DNA from: an uncultured Flavobacteriales bacterium | Lineage (GTDB): Bacteria > Bacteroidota > Bacteroidia > Flavobacteriales_F > PHOS-HE28 | Length of the DNA: 64,000 nt | NCBI GenBank assembly: GCA_937872175.1 | Contig: CALMPI010000009.1 | Location: forward strand, 1-64,000 | Reading direction: 5' to 3' | Made by a program: the position numbers and the translations under genes | Notes under the pieces: generated by a model | What the model was told of the DNA's origin: nothing | The model's input: the letters and a program-made list of their open reading frames with translations, nothing else | The model's database searches: none | Shown: positions 34,142-40,964 of the stretch, piece by piece | How positions within the stretch are numbered: position 1 is the stretch's first letter | Layout: every line of letters begins with the position of its first letter

Positions 34142-34669
34142 TTAGTTCTTGCTGTCCTTCTTGGGGGCGGCTTTCTTGGCCGGCGCCTTCTTGGCCGGGG
34201 CGGCCTTCTTGGCGGGCGCGGCTTTCTTGGCCGGGGCGGCCTTCTTGGCGGGCGCCTTGGCGGCCTTGGGGGCGGCCTCCTTCTTCGCCTTGGGCTCGGC
34301 GGCCTTCACGGCCTTGGGGGCGGGCGCCGTGCTCTTGCTGGCGTCGAACTTCTCGCCTTTGCCGAGGATGGCCTCGATCCACAGTTCGGTGATGGCCTGG
34401 CGGTGGCCGTTCATCTTCTGGTAGCCCTTGCGGCGCTTCTTCTTGAACACCAGCACGGTGTCGCCCTTGCTGTGCGCCAGCACCTTGGCGGCCACGCGGG
34501 CGCCGTCCACGGTGGGAGTGCCCACGCTCACGGTGGAGCCGTTGCTCACCAACAGCACCTGGTCCAGTTCCACGTGCTTGCCGGCCTCGGCCTCGAGGCG
34601 GTGCACCTTCAGCTTCTGGCCGCCCTGCACCTTGTATTGCTGGCCGAGGATGTTGACGATGGCGTACAT
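34142..34669 (-). CDS. rplU: 50S ribosomal protein L21 with a long histone-H1-like C-terminal tail
   Basis: 175 residues, against about 103 for typical L21. Residues 1-100 are a normal L21 (MYAIVNILGQQYKVQGGQKL, KVLAHSKGDTVLVFKKKRRKGYQKMNGHRQ, TELWIEAIL). From about residue 115 to the end the protein is a Lys/Ala/Pro tail with repeated P-A-K-K-A-A units, like histone H1 and bacterial H1-like proteins. The tail is read without interruption and is not a frameshift. Such tails bind nucleic acid through charge; a role in contacting rRNA or in extraribosomal binding is inferred. A TACTTTCG -7 box lies 18 bases upstream of the ATG. Confidence 0.95.
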   Translation of the reverse strand: MYAIVNILGQQYKVQGGQKLKVHRLEAEAGKHVELDQVLLVSNGSTVSVGTPTVDGARVAAKVLAHSKGDTVLVFKKKRRKGYQKMNGHRQAITELWIEAILGKGEKFDASKSTAPAPKAVKAAEPKAKKEAAPKAAKAPAKKAAPAKKAAPAKKAAPAKKAPAKKAAPKKDSKN

Positions 34670-34687
34670 GTTCTCCGAAATGGGCTG

Positions 34688-34695
34688 CGAAAGTA
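34688..34695 (-). promoter_or_regulatory. -7 box TACTTTCG for rplU-rpmA
   Basis: Fits TAnnTTyG on the minus strand, 18 bases before the rplU ATG. The stretch upstream (34696-34805) has no gene and no obvious -33 TTG. Confidence 0.45.
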
Positions 34696-34805
34696 GTACG
34701 AAATCCAGTATCGATGGGAGATGGAGTTCGGATGCTTGTTCAATTGCCTGAAAATGAGCTGGTTATGTGATGGAGTTGACTGATCGCTCTCTAGAGGTGG
34801 GTGGT

Positions 34806-34952
34806 GAGTGGCGAGTGGGGAGTGGCGAGTGGTGAGTGGCGAGTGGTGAGTGGCGAGTGGGGAGTGGCGAGTGGGGAGTGGCGAGTGGGGAGTGGCGAGT
34901 GGTGAGTGGCGAGTGGGGAGTAGGGAGTGGTGAGTGTTGAGTGTCGAGCGGA
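34806..34952 (+). repeat. GAGTGGN heptamer array (21 words)
   Basis: Twenty-one heptamers in perfect 7-base register: GAGTGGC alternates mostly with GAGTGGG or GAGTGGT, so a 14-base higher period is visible. The last words decay (GAGTAGG, GAGTGTT, GAGTGTC, GAGCGGA). It lies 34 bases beyond the stop of S23 copy B. The 318-base gap between rplU and that gene otherwise holds only the rplU promoter and unremarkable sequence. Confidence 0.92.
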
Positions 34953-34986
34953 GCGCGGCGATCGGGGAAGAGGATGTGAAGTCGTG

Positions 34987-35406
34987 TCAGCGAAGGAAGT
35001 ACGGAGTGGTCATGTTGATCCAAAGTCCGAGGAGTGCCATCGCACCCGGCAATTTCCTCCAACCGGTCGTCTTTGACTTGATGTAGGTGCGCAGCAGCCG
35101 TGCCGTTTCATCCTGGAGGTTCATCATCCTGTCGATCTGTTCGTTGGGGAAATACCTCCGTCTCCGGGCGAGGTGGAGCATGGAGCATACCTCGTTGCAC
35201 GAGCCCTTGGCGATCCATAGATAGCGGAGCTGATGTGCGTTGGTGGGCATCTCATAGCCCTCCGCGATGTTGTTGCAGATGGAAAGGGCCGCCCTGAACA
35301 GTTGGTCCTTGAAGCCCCAGTTCCGGTTCTCAGCCAAGGCAATGTCGACCGCTTCGTTCAGGTCCATGGCTTTCTGCCAGGCCTTGGATTCTTCGAAGCT
35401 CTTCAT
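34987..35406 (-). CDS. Four-helix-bundle protein (S23 family), copy B, with C-terminal extension
   Basis: 139 residues from the ATG at 35406; the longer frame upstream is translation of the heptamer array. S23 features: FEESKAWQKAMDLNEAVDIAL, KDQLFRAALSICNNIAEGYEM and NEVCSMLHLARRRRYF. It differs clearly from copy A, so the two are not a recent duplication. The last 25 residues (KLPGAMALLGLWINMTTPYFLR) are hydrophobic and not typical of the family. The gene is enclosed by GAGTGGC arrays on both sides (34806-34952 and 35420-35498) and an inverted arm (35567-35594). Function unknown. Confidence 0.88.
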   Translation of the reverse strand: MKSFEESKAWQKAMDLNEAVDIALAENRNWGFKDQLFRAALSICNNIAEGYEMPTNAHQLRYLWIAKGSCNEVCSMLHLARRRRYFPNEQIDRMMNLQDETARLLRTYIKSKTTGWRKLPGAMALLGLWINMTTPYFLR

Positions 35407-35419
35407 GGGAAGGGGAGGT

Positions 35420-35498
35420 GAGTGACGAGTGGTTAGTGACGAGTGGGCGAGTGGGCGAGTGGCGAGTGGCGAGTGGCGAGTGGCGAGTGGTGAGTGGT
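35420..35498 (+). repeat. GAGTGGC heptamer array upstream of S23 copy B
   Basis: Eleven words of the GAGTGGC/GAGTGAC type, in the same orientation as the array at 34806-34952, with one-base extra spacers at 35448 and 35456. Together with 35567-35594 it forms a long imperfect hairpin. Confidence 0.9.
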
Positions 35499-35566
35499 GA
35501 AGATCGTGGATCACACGGTGAATACGAAGGCCATGAAATGCGATCGCGAGTGACAGTGGCAGACCC

Positions 35567-35594
35567 GCCACTCGCCACTCGCGACTCGCTACTT
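35567..35594 (-). repeat. Inverted GCCACTC arm next to metK
   Basis: Four heptamers GCCACTC, GCCACTC, GCGACTC, GCTACTT: the reverse complement of the GAGTGGC word. The arm ends 10 bases downstream of the metK stop and may also serve as its 3' hairpin. Confidence 0.85.
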
Positions 35595-35604
35595 GGGTAC
35601 CTGC

Positions 35605-36864
35605 TTACAGCTTGAACGCCTTGCGCACCGCCTCCACGGCGTTAAGCTCCTCCCAGGGGAACAGCTTCACCTTCACGGTGGCCTTCTGTCCGGCGTTGCT
35701 GAAGGTCTTGGTCACCTCCCGGCATTCCCGGCCCATGTGCCCGTAAGCGGCGGTCTCGCTGTAGATGGGGGTGCGCAGCTTGAAGCGCTGCTCGATGAAG
35801 TAGGGGCGCATGTCGAACTCCTTCATGCCGCCGATCACCTTGGCGATCTGGCCGTCGCTCATCTTCACCTTGGCGGTGCCGTAGGTGTTCACGTAGAAGC
35901 CCACAGGCTTGGCCACGCCGATGGCGTAGGCCACCTGCACGAGGCACTCGTCACACACGCCGGCCGCCACCAGGTGCTTGGCCACGTGGCGCGCCGCGTA
36001 GGCCGCGCTGCGGTCCACCTTGCTGGGGTCCTTGCCGCTGAAGGCGCCGCCACCGTGGGCGCCCTTGCCGCCGTAAGTGTCCACGATGATCTTGCGGCCG
36101 GTGAGGCCGGTGTCGCCGTGCGGACCGCCGATCACGAACTTGCCGGTGGGGTTGATGTGGTAGGCGATGTCCTTGCCGAAAAGGGCTTGCACCCGCTTGG
36201 GCAGCTTCTTCATCACCCGGGGGATCAGGATCTCGATCACGTCCTTCTTGATCCGCGCGAGCATCTTCGCCTCCTTGTCGAAGTCGTCGTGCTGGGTGCT
36301 CACCACGATGGCGTCGATGCGCTTGGGGGTGTGGTCGTCGTTGTACTCGATGGTCACCTGGCTCTTGGCATCGGGGCGCAGGTAAGGCATTTTGCTGTTC
36401 TTCTCGCGGCGGATGGCGGCGAGCTCGCGCAGCAGCAGGTGGCTCAGCTCCAGCGGCAGCGGCATGTAGGTGTCGGTGTCGCGGCAGGCGTAGCCGAACA
36501 TCATGCCCTGGTCGCCGGCGCCCTGCTCCTCGGGCTTCCTGCGTTCCACCCCCTGATTGATGTCGGGGCTCTGCTCGTGGATGGCGCTGAGCACGCCGCA
36601 GCTGTGCGCCTCGAACATGTACTCGCTCTTGGTGTAGCCGATACGGTCGATCACCTCGCGGGCGATCTGCTGCACGTCGAGGTACGCTTCGCTCTTCACC
36701 TCGCCGGCGAGCACCACCTGACCGGTGGTCACCAACGTTTCGCAGGCCACCTTGCTGTTGGGGTCGAAGGCGAGGAAATGGTCAATGAGGGCATCGCTGA
36801 TCTGGTCGGCGACCTTGTCGGGGTGGCCTTCGCTGACGGACTCGGAGGTGAAGAGGTAGGGCAT
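35605..36864 (-). CDS. metK: S-adenosylmethionine synthetase
   Basis: 419 residues from the ATG at 36864 ([17 protein letters not shown]); longer in-frame starts are not conserved in type. Signatures: [18 protein letters not shown] (ATP/Mg site), [19 protein letters not shown] (hexapeptide GAGDQG) and [19 protein letters not shown] (the P-loop nonapeptide). The enzyme makes S-adenosylmethionine from methionine and ATP. The 3' side is bordered by the S23/heptamer element at 34806-35594. The gene is monocistronic. Confidence 0.97.
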   Translation of the reverse strand: MPYLFTSESVSEGHPDKVADQISDALIDHFLAFDPNSKVACETLVTTGQVVLAGEVKSEAYLDVQQIAREVIDRIGYTKSEYMFEAHSCGVLSAIHEQSPDINQGVERRKPEEQGAGDQGMMFGYACRDTDTYMPLPLELSHLLLRELAAIRREKNSKMPYLRPDAKSQVTIEYNDDHTPKRIDAIVVSTQHDDFDKEAKMLARIKKDVIEILIPRVMKKLPKRVQALFGKDIAYHINPTGKFVIGGPHGDTGLTGRKIIVDTYGGKGAHGGGAFSGKDPSKVDRSAAYAARHVAKHLVAAGVCDECLVQVAYAIGVAKPVGFYVNTYGTAKVKMSDGQIAKVIGGMKEFDMRPYFIEQRFKLRTPIYSETAAYGHMGRECREVTKTFSNAGQKATVKVKLFPWEELNAVEAVRKAFKL

Positions 36865-36997
36865 GGGGCTTGGGTAAGCGGCGGCAAAGAACGGGGTTTC
36901 ACGGGGATCCATCGTGCCTCCCGGTGGTGGCGGCTTCAAGGAACGGTTGTTGGTAAGCCCCGGGTGCGGGCCGGACCTCCGGCCTCAGCCCGACCTC

Positions 36998-37005
36998 TAC
37001 TTTTG
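36998..37005 (+). promoter_or_regulatory. -7 box TACTTTTG for the beta-barrel protein gene
   Basis: Exact TAnnTTTG, 19 bases before the ATG at 37025. A small perfect palindrome GGCCGG-ACCT-CCGGCC (36969-36984) lies where the -33 region would be. Confidence 0.55.
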
Positions 37006-37024
37006 ACCCACCGAACCGATCGCC

Positions 37025-37615
37025 ATGTTCAGAACCCTGCTCGCCGCCCTCCTGCTGTTGGTCCTCCCGAACGGTCCTTTGAACGCGCAGGCTTTTCAAG
37101 CAGGCGACAATGCCGTCGGTGTTGGCGTGGGGGTGGGGGGCAACTATTACCGCTATGGCAGCTACTACGGTTTCCGCCCCACGCTCTCCCTGATGTACGA
37201 CCGGGGCACCGCGGTGCCGGTCGGTCCCGGGGTGCTCGGCATCGGCGGCTACTTCTCCTACACCAACCGCCGGATCTACGAGGACTACGTCTATTGGGTG
37301 GAGGATAAGCGCTACGATTTCTGGAGCTTCGGTTTCCGCGGCACCTACCACTGGAACAGCTGGCACAAGGTGGAGAACTGGGACGTGTACGCGGGCATCG
37401 GCCTGGGCTTCACCGTCACCACCTACTCCGACCGTTCCACGTATTCCTCCACGTACTACGAGAACCTGTACCGTCGGAACTTCAACGCCCGAAGCCCGGT
37501 GCGTTCCTCGCTGTTCGTGGGCACGCGCTACTACTTCACGGACTTCCTGGGCGTCTTCGCCGAGGTGGGCTACGATACGTCCTTCCTCACCGGCGGTCTG
37601 CAGCTGAAGTTCTGA
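37025..37615 (+). CDS. Predicted outer-membrane beta-barrel protein
   Basis: 196 residues with a signal peptide (LLAALLLLVLPNGPLNAQ). The mature part has about eight amphipathic beta strands separated by short turns, many aromatic residues (NYYRYGSYYGFRPTLSLMYDRG), and ends in F (TGGLQLKF), the classic C-terminus for outer-membrane insertion by the BAM complex. Size and pattern match small 8-stranded outer-membrane beta-barrels (OmpA/OmpW-like). Ligand unknown. Convergent with gldA, separated by 14 bases and a shared hairpin. Confidence 0.8.
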   Translation: MFRTLLAALLLLVLPNGPLNAQAFQAGDNAVGVGVGVGGNYYRYGSYYGFRPTLSLMYDRGTAVPVGPGVLGIGGYFSYTNRRIYEDYVYWVEDKRYDFWSFGFRGTYHWNSWHKVENWDVYAGIGLGFTVTTYSDRSTYSSTYYENLYRRNFNARSPVRSSLFVGTRYYFTDFLGVFAEVGYDTSFLTGGLQLKF

Positions 37616-37627
37616 GGTGTGGCGTCG

Positions 37628-37645
37628 GCTCACCCCTTGGTGAGC
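37628..37645. terminator. Bidirectional stem-loop between the barrel gene and gldA
   Basis: GCTCACC (37628-37634), CCTT, GGTGAGC (37639-37645): a perfect 7-bp stem with a 4-base loop in the convergent gap, overlapping the gldA stop codon (37630-37632). Confidence 0.5.
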
Positions 37646-38538
37646 TCCTTGAACACCTCTTCCAGGCCCCGCGTGCTCTTCTGCAGGGTGAGCACCTTGC
37701 GGCCCTGGTCCACGGCGAACTGGAACACGGCGGGCCGCACGTCCTGATCGCGGGCGTGTCCGATGGCCCATCGCACGGGGCCTTCCTGGCGGGCCTGCAC
37801 CACGCCGGGGATGGCCAGCAGCTGCCGCATCTCCACGCCGCCATCGAACTCCACCTCCAGCACCTCCAGATCGCGCTGGGTGCTGCGCAGGCGGTCGGCC
37901 CGGTCATCGGCCACGATCCGCCCGCGGTCGATGATGATGACCCGTTCGCAGATGGCCTCCACCTCCTGCATGATGTGGGTGCTGAGCAGCACGGTCTTCT
38001 CGCGGCCCACGGTGCGGATGAGGCCGCGCACCTCCTCCAGTTGGTTGGGGTCGAGGCCGCTGGTGGGCTCATCCAGGATCAGCACCTGCGGATCGTGGAT
38101 CAGGGCCTGGGCCAGGCCCACGCGCTGGCGGTAGCCCTTGCTGAGGGCACCGATCCGCTTGTGCTGCTCGCGTTCCAGGCCCACCAGGCCGATCATCTCC
38201 CGCACCCGGGCCTCCTTCCCCTTCAACCCGTGGATGCCGGCCACGAACTCCAGGTACTCGCGCACGTACAGGTCGACGTAGAGCGGGTTGTGCTCCGGCA
38301 GGTAGCCCACGTTGCGGCGCACCTGCATGCTGGCCGAGCGGATGTCGTGCCCGCACACGCTGGCTTCACCGCTGGTGGGCGGCAGGTAGCAGGTGAGCAC
38401 CTTCATCATCGTGCTCTTGCCGGCGCCGTTCGGCCCCAGGAAGCCCACCACGCCCGGCTTCGCCAACACGAAGCTCACGTCGTCCAGCGCCTTCTGCGGG
38501 CCGTAGACCTTGGTGATGCCGCGTACGGAGATGGACAT
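37630..38538 (-). CDS. gldA: ABC transporter ATPase, GldA type (gliding motility / T9SS-associated)
   Basis: 302 residues. Walker A GFLGPNGAGKSTMM, signature ALSKGYRQRVGLAQAL, Walker B VLILDEPTSGLDPNQL and the His switch (LLSTHIMQE) are all present. A C-terminal domain of about 80 residues follows, as in GldA. GldA is the ATPase of the GldAFG transporter required for gliding in Flavobacterium; many non-gliding relatives keep it. gldF and gldG are not adjacent here. A TACCTTCG -7 box ends 4 bases before the ATG, so the mRNA is probably leaderless. Confidence 0.88.
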   Translation of the reverse strand: MSISVRGITKVYGPQKALDDVSFVLAKPGVVGFLGPNGAGKSTMMKVLTCYLPPTSGEASVCGHDIRSASMQVRRNVGYLPEHNPLYVDLYVREYLEFVAGIHGLKGKEARVREMIGLVGLEREQHKRIGALSKGYRQRVGLAQALIHDPQVLILDEPTSGLDPNQLEEVRGLIRTVGREKTVLLSTHIMQEVEAICERVIIIDRGRIVADDRADRLRSTQRDLEVLEVEFDGGVEMRQLLAIPGVVQARQEGPVRWAIGHARDQDVRPAVFQFAVDQGRKVLTLQKSTRGLEEVFKELTKG

Positions 38539-38542
38539 GCGG

Positions 38543-38550
38543 CGAAGGTA
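38543..38550 (-). promoter_or_regulatory. -7 box TACCTTCG for gldA (leaderless type)
   Basis: Fits TAnnTTyG on the minus strand and is only 4 bases from the ATG at 38538. Transcription would start at about the A of ATG. Confidence 0.5.
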
Positions 38551-38580
38551 GCACGTGCCCTCCCGCGCTGACCTTCGCCC

Positions 38581-38636
38581 CGTGTGCTCGTGTGCTCATG
38601 TGCACATGGTCGCATGAGCCCATGGTCGCACGGGCA
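38581..38636 (+). repeat. Octamer word array (CATGNNCN) upstream of rsgA
   Basis: Seven octamers in exact 8-base register: CGTGTGCT twice, CATGTGCA, CATGGTCG, CATGAGCC, CATGGTCG, CACGGGCA. The centre CATGTGCACATG is a 12-base palindrome. It fills the divergent gldA-rsgA gap and is followed by CATCTTTG, which ends 4 bases before the rsgA ATG. The same word type occurs at 53702-53746. Confidence 0.75.
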
Positions 38637-38659
38637 ACCGAACCCGCCATCTTTGTCCC

Positions 38660-39688
38660 ATGCCCAGCGGCCTTGTGATGCGCTCCACCGGCAGCCGCTA
38701 CCTGGTGCGTGGCGACGACGGTTCGAAGCACGAGTGCGTGGCGAAGGGCAACCTGCGCATCAAGGGGTGGAAGAGCACCAACCCGGTGGCGGTGGGCGAT
38801 CGGGTGGAGTACACCCCCCAGGAGGAGGCCGATCATCCCGGGGCCATCACCGATCTGCACGACCGACGGAACTACCTGGTTCGCCGCAGTGTGAACCTGA
38901 GCCACCACAAGCACGTGATCGCCGCCAACCTGGACCAGGCGCTGCTGATGGTGACCGTGGCCCGGCCGCGCACCTCCTACGGCTTCATCGACCGCTTCCT
39001 GGTGACCGCCGAAGCCTATGAAGTGCCGGTGGTGCTGGTGGTGAACAAGGTGGACGACCTGGCCGATGCGGAAATGGAGGACCTGGCCGAACTGGTGGAC
39101 ACCTACCAGCAGGCCGGGTACCCGGTGCTCATGACCTCGGCCCGCACCGGGGCCGGGGTGGACGCGGTGCGGACACTGCTCGCCGGGCAGGTGACCCTGG
39201 TGGCCGGCCACAGCGGGGTGGGCAAGAGCACCCTCATCAACGCCATCGACCCCGCCCTCGACCTGCACACCGCCGTGATCAGCGAGGCCAGTGAGAAGGG
39301 CCAGCACACCACCACCTACGCCGAGATGTTCGAATTGGGAGTGGCGAGTGATGAGTTGCGAGTGACGAGTGAACAGCCGGATGCGACTGCCACTCGCCAC
39401 TCGCCACTCGCCACTCAGGCCGGGATCCCACCCACCTTCATCATCGACACGCCCGGCATCAAGGGCTTCGGGCTGGTGGACCTGGAGGCCGAGGACATCG
39501 GGGACCAGTTCCCCGAGATCTTCCGGCTGAAGAGCGGATGCCGATTCAATAACTGCATGCACAAGGACGAACCGGGCTGTGCCGTGCGGGCCGCCGTGGA
39601 GGCGGGTGAACTGGCCGAAAGCCGCTATCGCAGCTACCGCGACATGCTGGAGGGCATTGATGAGGAAAGCCCCTACCGTCTGGATTGA
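38660..39688 (+). CDS. rsgA: Small ribosomal subunit biogenesis GTPase RsgA with an in-frame repeat insertion
   Basis: 342 residues. N-terminal OB-fold; circularly permuted GTPase with G4 VVLVVNKVDDLA, G1 GHSGVGKSTLIN, switch region KGQHTTTYAEMF, G3 IIDTPGIKGFG; and a C-terminal zinc knuckle CRFNNCMHKDEPGCAV. RsgA releases assembly factors from the 30S subunit. Residues 227-253 (starting VASDELRVTSE, ending ATRHSPLAT) are encoded by a GAGTGGC-type palindromic element placed between the switch I region and G3. Without it the protein would be about 316 residues, the usual length. All motifs are intact, so the insertion is probably tolerated. Confidence 0.96.
   Translation: MPSGLVMRSTGSRYLVRGDDGSKHECVAKGNLRIKGWKSTNPVAVGDRVEYTPQEEADHPGAITDLHDRRNYLVRRSVNLSHHKHVIAANLDQALLMVTVARPRTSYGFIDRFLVTAEAYEVPVVLVVNKVDDLADAEMEDLAELVDTYQQAGYPVLMTSARTGAGVDAVRTLLAGQVTLVAGHSGVGKSTLINAIDPALDLHTAVISEASEKGQHTTTYAEMFELGVASDELRVTSEQPDATATRHSPLATQAGIPPTFIIDTPGIKGFGLVDLEAEDIGDQFPEIFRLKSGCRFNNCMHKDEPGCAVRAAVEAGELAESRYRSYRDMLEGIDEESPYRLD
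39339..39416. repeat. Heptamer palindromic element inside rsgA (78 bases, in frame)
   Basis: Left arm of five words (GAGTGGC, GAGTGAT, GAGTTGC, GAGTGAC, GAGTGAA; 39339-39373), a 15-base centre, and a right arm of four perfect GCCACTC words (39389-39416). The total of 78 bases is a multiple of three. Word identity links it to the arrays around S23 copy B, 4 kb away. Confidence 0.9.
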
Positions 39689-39699
39689 ACCGACCACCG

Positions 39700-40509
39700 A
39701 TGCGCGCACCGACCATCCTGCTCTTGGGGCCCGTGCTGGGCCTGTGGGCCTGCACCGCCTCACGTCCCCTTGCCGATGACCCGGAGACCGCTGCCGCACG
39801 GGAGCTCGTCACGCAGAACGTGAACGCCACCCTGTTCCAGAACGCCTCCGCCGAGGTGGCCTGGCTGTACGAACAGGGCTACGCCTTCGCGCGGGTGAAG
39901 CTGGACGCCAACCTGAGCGTCCCCGACAGCCTGCCCCCGGCGGTGATCGTGGACGTGGATGAGACCGTGCTTGACAACAGCCCGTACGAGCTGGAGAACA
40001 TCCGTGCGGGCCGCAGCTACAGCCCCTCCACGTGGAAGGCGTGGACCGCGCGAGCCGAGGCGAGGGCCTGCCCCGGTGCACTGGACTTCCTCACCTATGC
40101 GGCCTCGCGTGGCTGTGCCGTGTACTACATCACCAACCGCGATGCCGACGAAAAGGGGGCCACCATCGCGAACCTCGCCCGCCTGGGCTTCCCCATGGCG
40201 GACAGTGCGCATGTGCGCACCATGGAGGGCACCAGCGACAAGACCGCGCGGCGGGAAGACGTGGGCCGGGCCCATCGCGTGGTGCTGCTGGTGGGCGACC
40301 AGCTCACGGACTTCGAGCAGGTGCTGAAGGATCGCAGCGCTGAGATGGGTCTGCCATCCATGTACATGATGTCCGCGCGATTGGCGAAGGACTTCATCCT
40401 GCTGCCCAACGCCACATACGGCTACTGGCGCGATGGCATCACCGGCAAGGGCACGGCGGTGGAGAAGCGCGACCGGGTGGGGACCTTCATCGAGCAACGG
40501 ACACGCTGA
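39700..40509 (+). CDS. 5'-nucleotidase / acid phosphatase, lipoprotein e(P4) family
   Basis: 269 residues from the ATG at 39700, 11 bases after the rsgA stop (a TTG at 39685 is possible but weaker). Lipobox LGLWACTAS. HAD-type catalytic loop VIVDVDETVLDNSPYE with the DxDxT pattern, class B/C signature TNRDADEKGATIANL, and a third motif VLLVGDQLTDF. Family members are outer-membrane lipoproteins that dephosphorylate nucleotides such as NMN or 5'-AMP for uptake. It lies between rsgA and dtd in one transcript. Confidence 0.93.
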   Translation: MRAPTILLLGPVLGLWACTASRPLADDPETAAARELVTQNVNATLFQNASAEVAWLYEQGYAFARVKLDANLSVPDSLPPAVIVDVDETVLDNSPYELENIRAGRSYSPSTWKAWTARAEARACPGALDFLTYAASRGCAVYYITNRDADEKGATIANLARLGFPMADSAHVRTMEGTSDKTARREDVGRAHRVVLLVGDQLTDFEQVLKDRSAEMGLPSMYMMSARLAKDFILLPNATYGYWRDGITGKGTAVEKRDRVGTFIEQRTR

Positions 40510-40511
40510 GC

Positions 40512-40964
40512 ATGCGCGCGGTGGTGCAACGGGTGAGCGGTGCGTCGGTGCACATCGGCGGGGCGGAGCATGCGCGCATCGGCCGCGGGCTGCTGGTGCT
40601 GCTCGGCGTCGAGGTGGGGGATACTCCGGCTGATGCGGAGTGGCTGTGCGGCAAGGTCGCCCGCCTGCGGATCTTCCCCGATGCGGACGGGGTGATGAAC
40701 CTCGACCTGGTCCAGGTGGGTGGCGAGCTGTTGCTCGTGAGCCAGTTCACCCTGCACGCCGGGACGGCCAAGGGCAATCGCCCGAGCTACATCCGCGCGG
40801 CGCGACCCGAAGAGGCCGTTCCGCTGTATCTGCGGGCCAAGCAGCTGCTCATGGAGTCGACGGGACGACCGGTGCGCACCGGTGAGTTCGGCGCTGACAT
40901 GCAGGTGGAACTGGTGAACGATGGTCCGGTGACCATCCTCATCGACAGCCGGCTCAGGGAGTAA
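40512..40964 (+). CDS. dtd: D-aminoacyl-tRNA deacylase
   Basis: 150 residues, standard length. Typical segments: MRAVVQRVSGASVHIGG, LLVLLGVEVGDTPADAEWL, VSQFTLHAGTAKGNRPSY (S-Q-F-T-L active-site motif) and the C-terminal NDGPVTILIDSR (G-P-V/P chiral loop). It removes D-amino acids from mischarged tRNA. Starts 2 bases after the phosphatase stop. Its last 11 bases overlap the convergent T9SS gene ending at 40954. Confidence 0.96.
   Translation: MRAVVQRVSGASVHIGGAEHARIGRGLLVLLGVEVGDTPADAEWLCGKVARLRIFPDADGVMNLDLVQVGGELLLVSQFTLHAGTAKGNRPSYIRAARPEEAVPLYLRAKQLLMESTGRPVRTGEFGADMQVELVNDGPVTILIDSRLRE

Noticed and set aside
34142-34330. L21 tail as a frameshift artefact
   Set aside because: The Lys/Ala/Pro repeat continues in one frame to a stop codon and is not derived from a neighbouring gene.
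34806-34952. CRISPR array (regular repeat block)
   Set aside because: The units are 7 bases long with no unique spacers and no cas genes. It is a short-word tandem array.
34987-35406. 23S rRNA intervening sequence
   Set aside because: No rRNA sequence flanks either S23 gene; the flanks are protein genes and word arrays.
36969-36984. Terminator (GGCCGG-ACCT-CCGGCC)
   Set aside because: It lies between divergent genes, upstream of both, so it cannot end either transcript.
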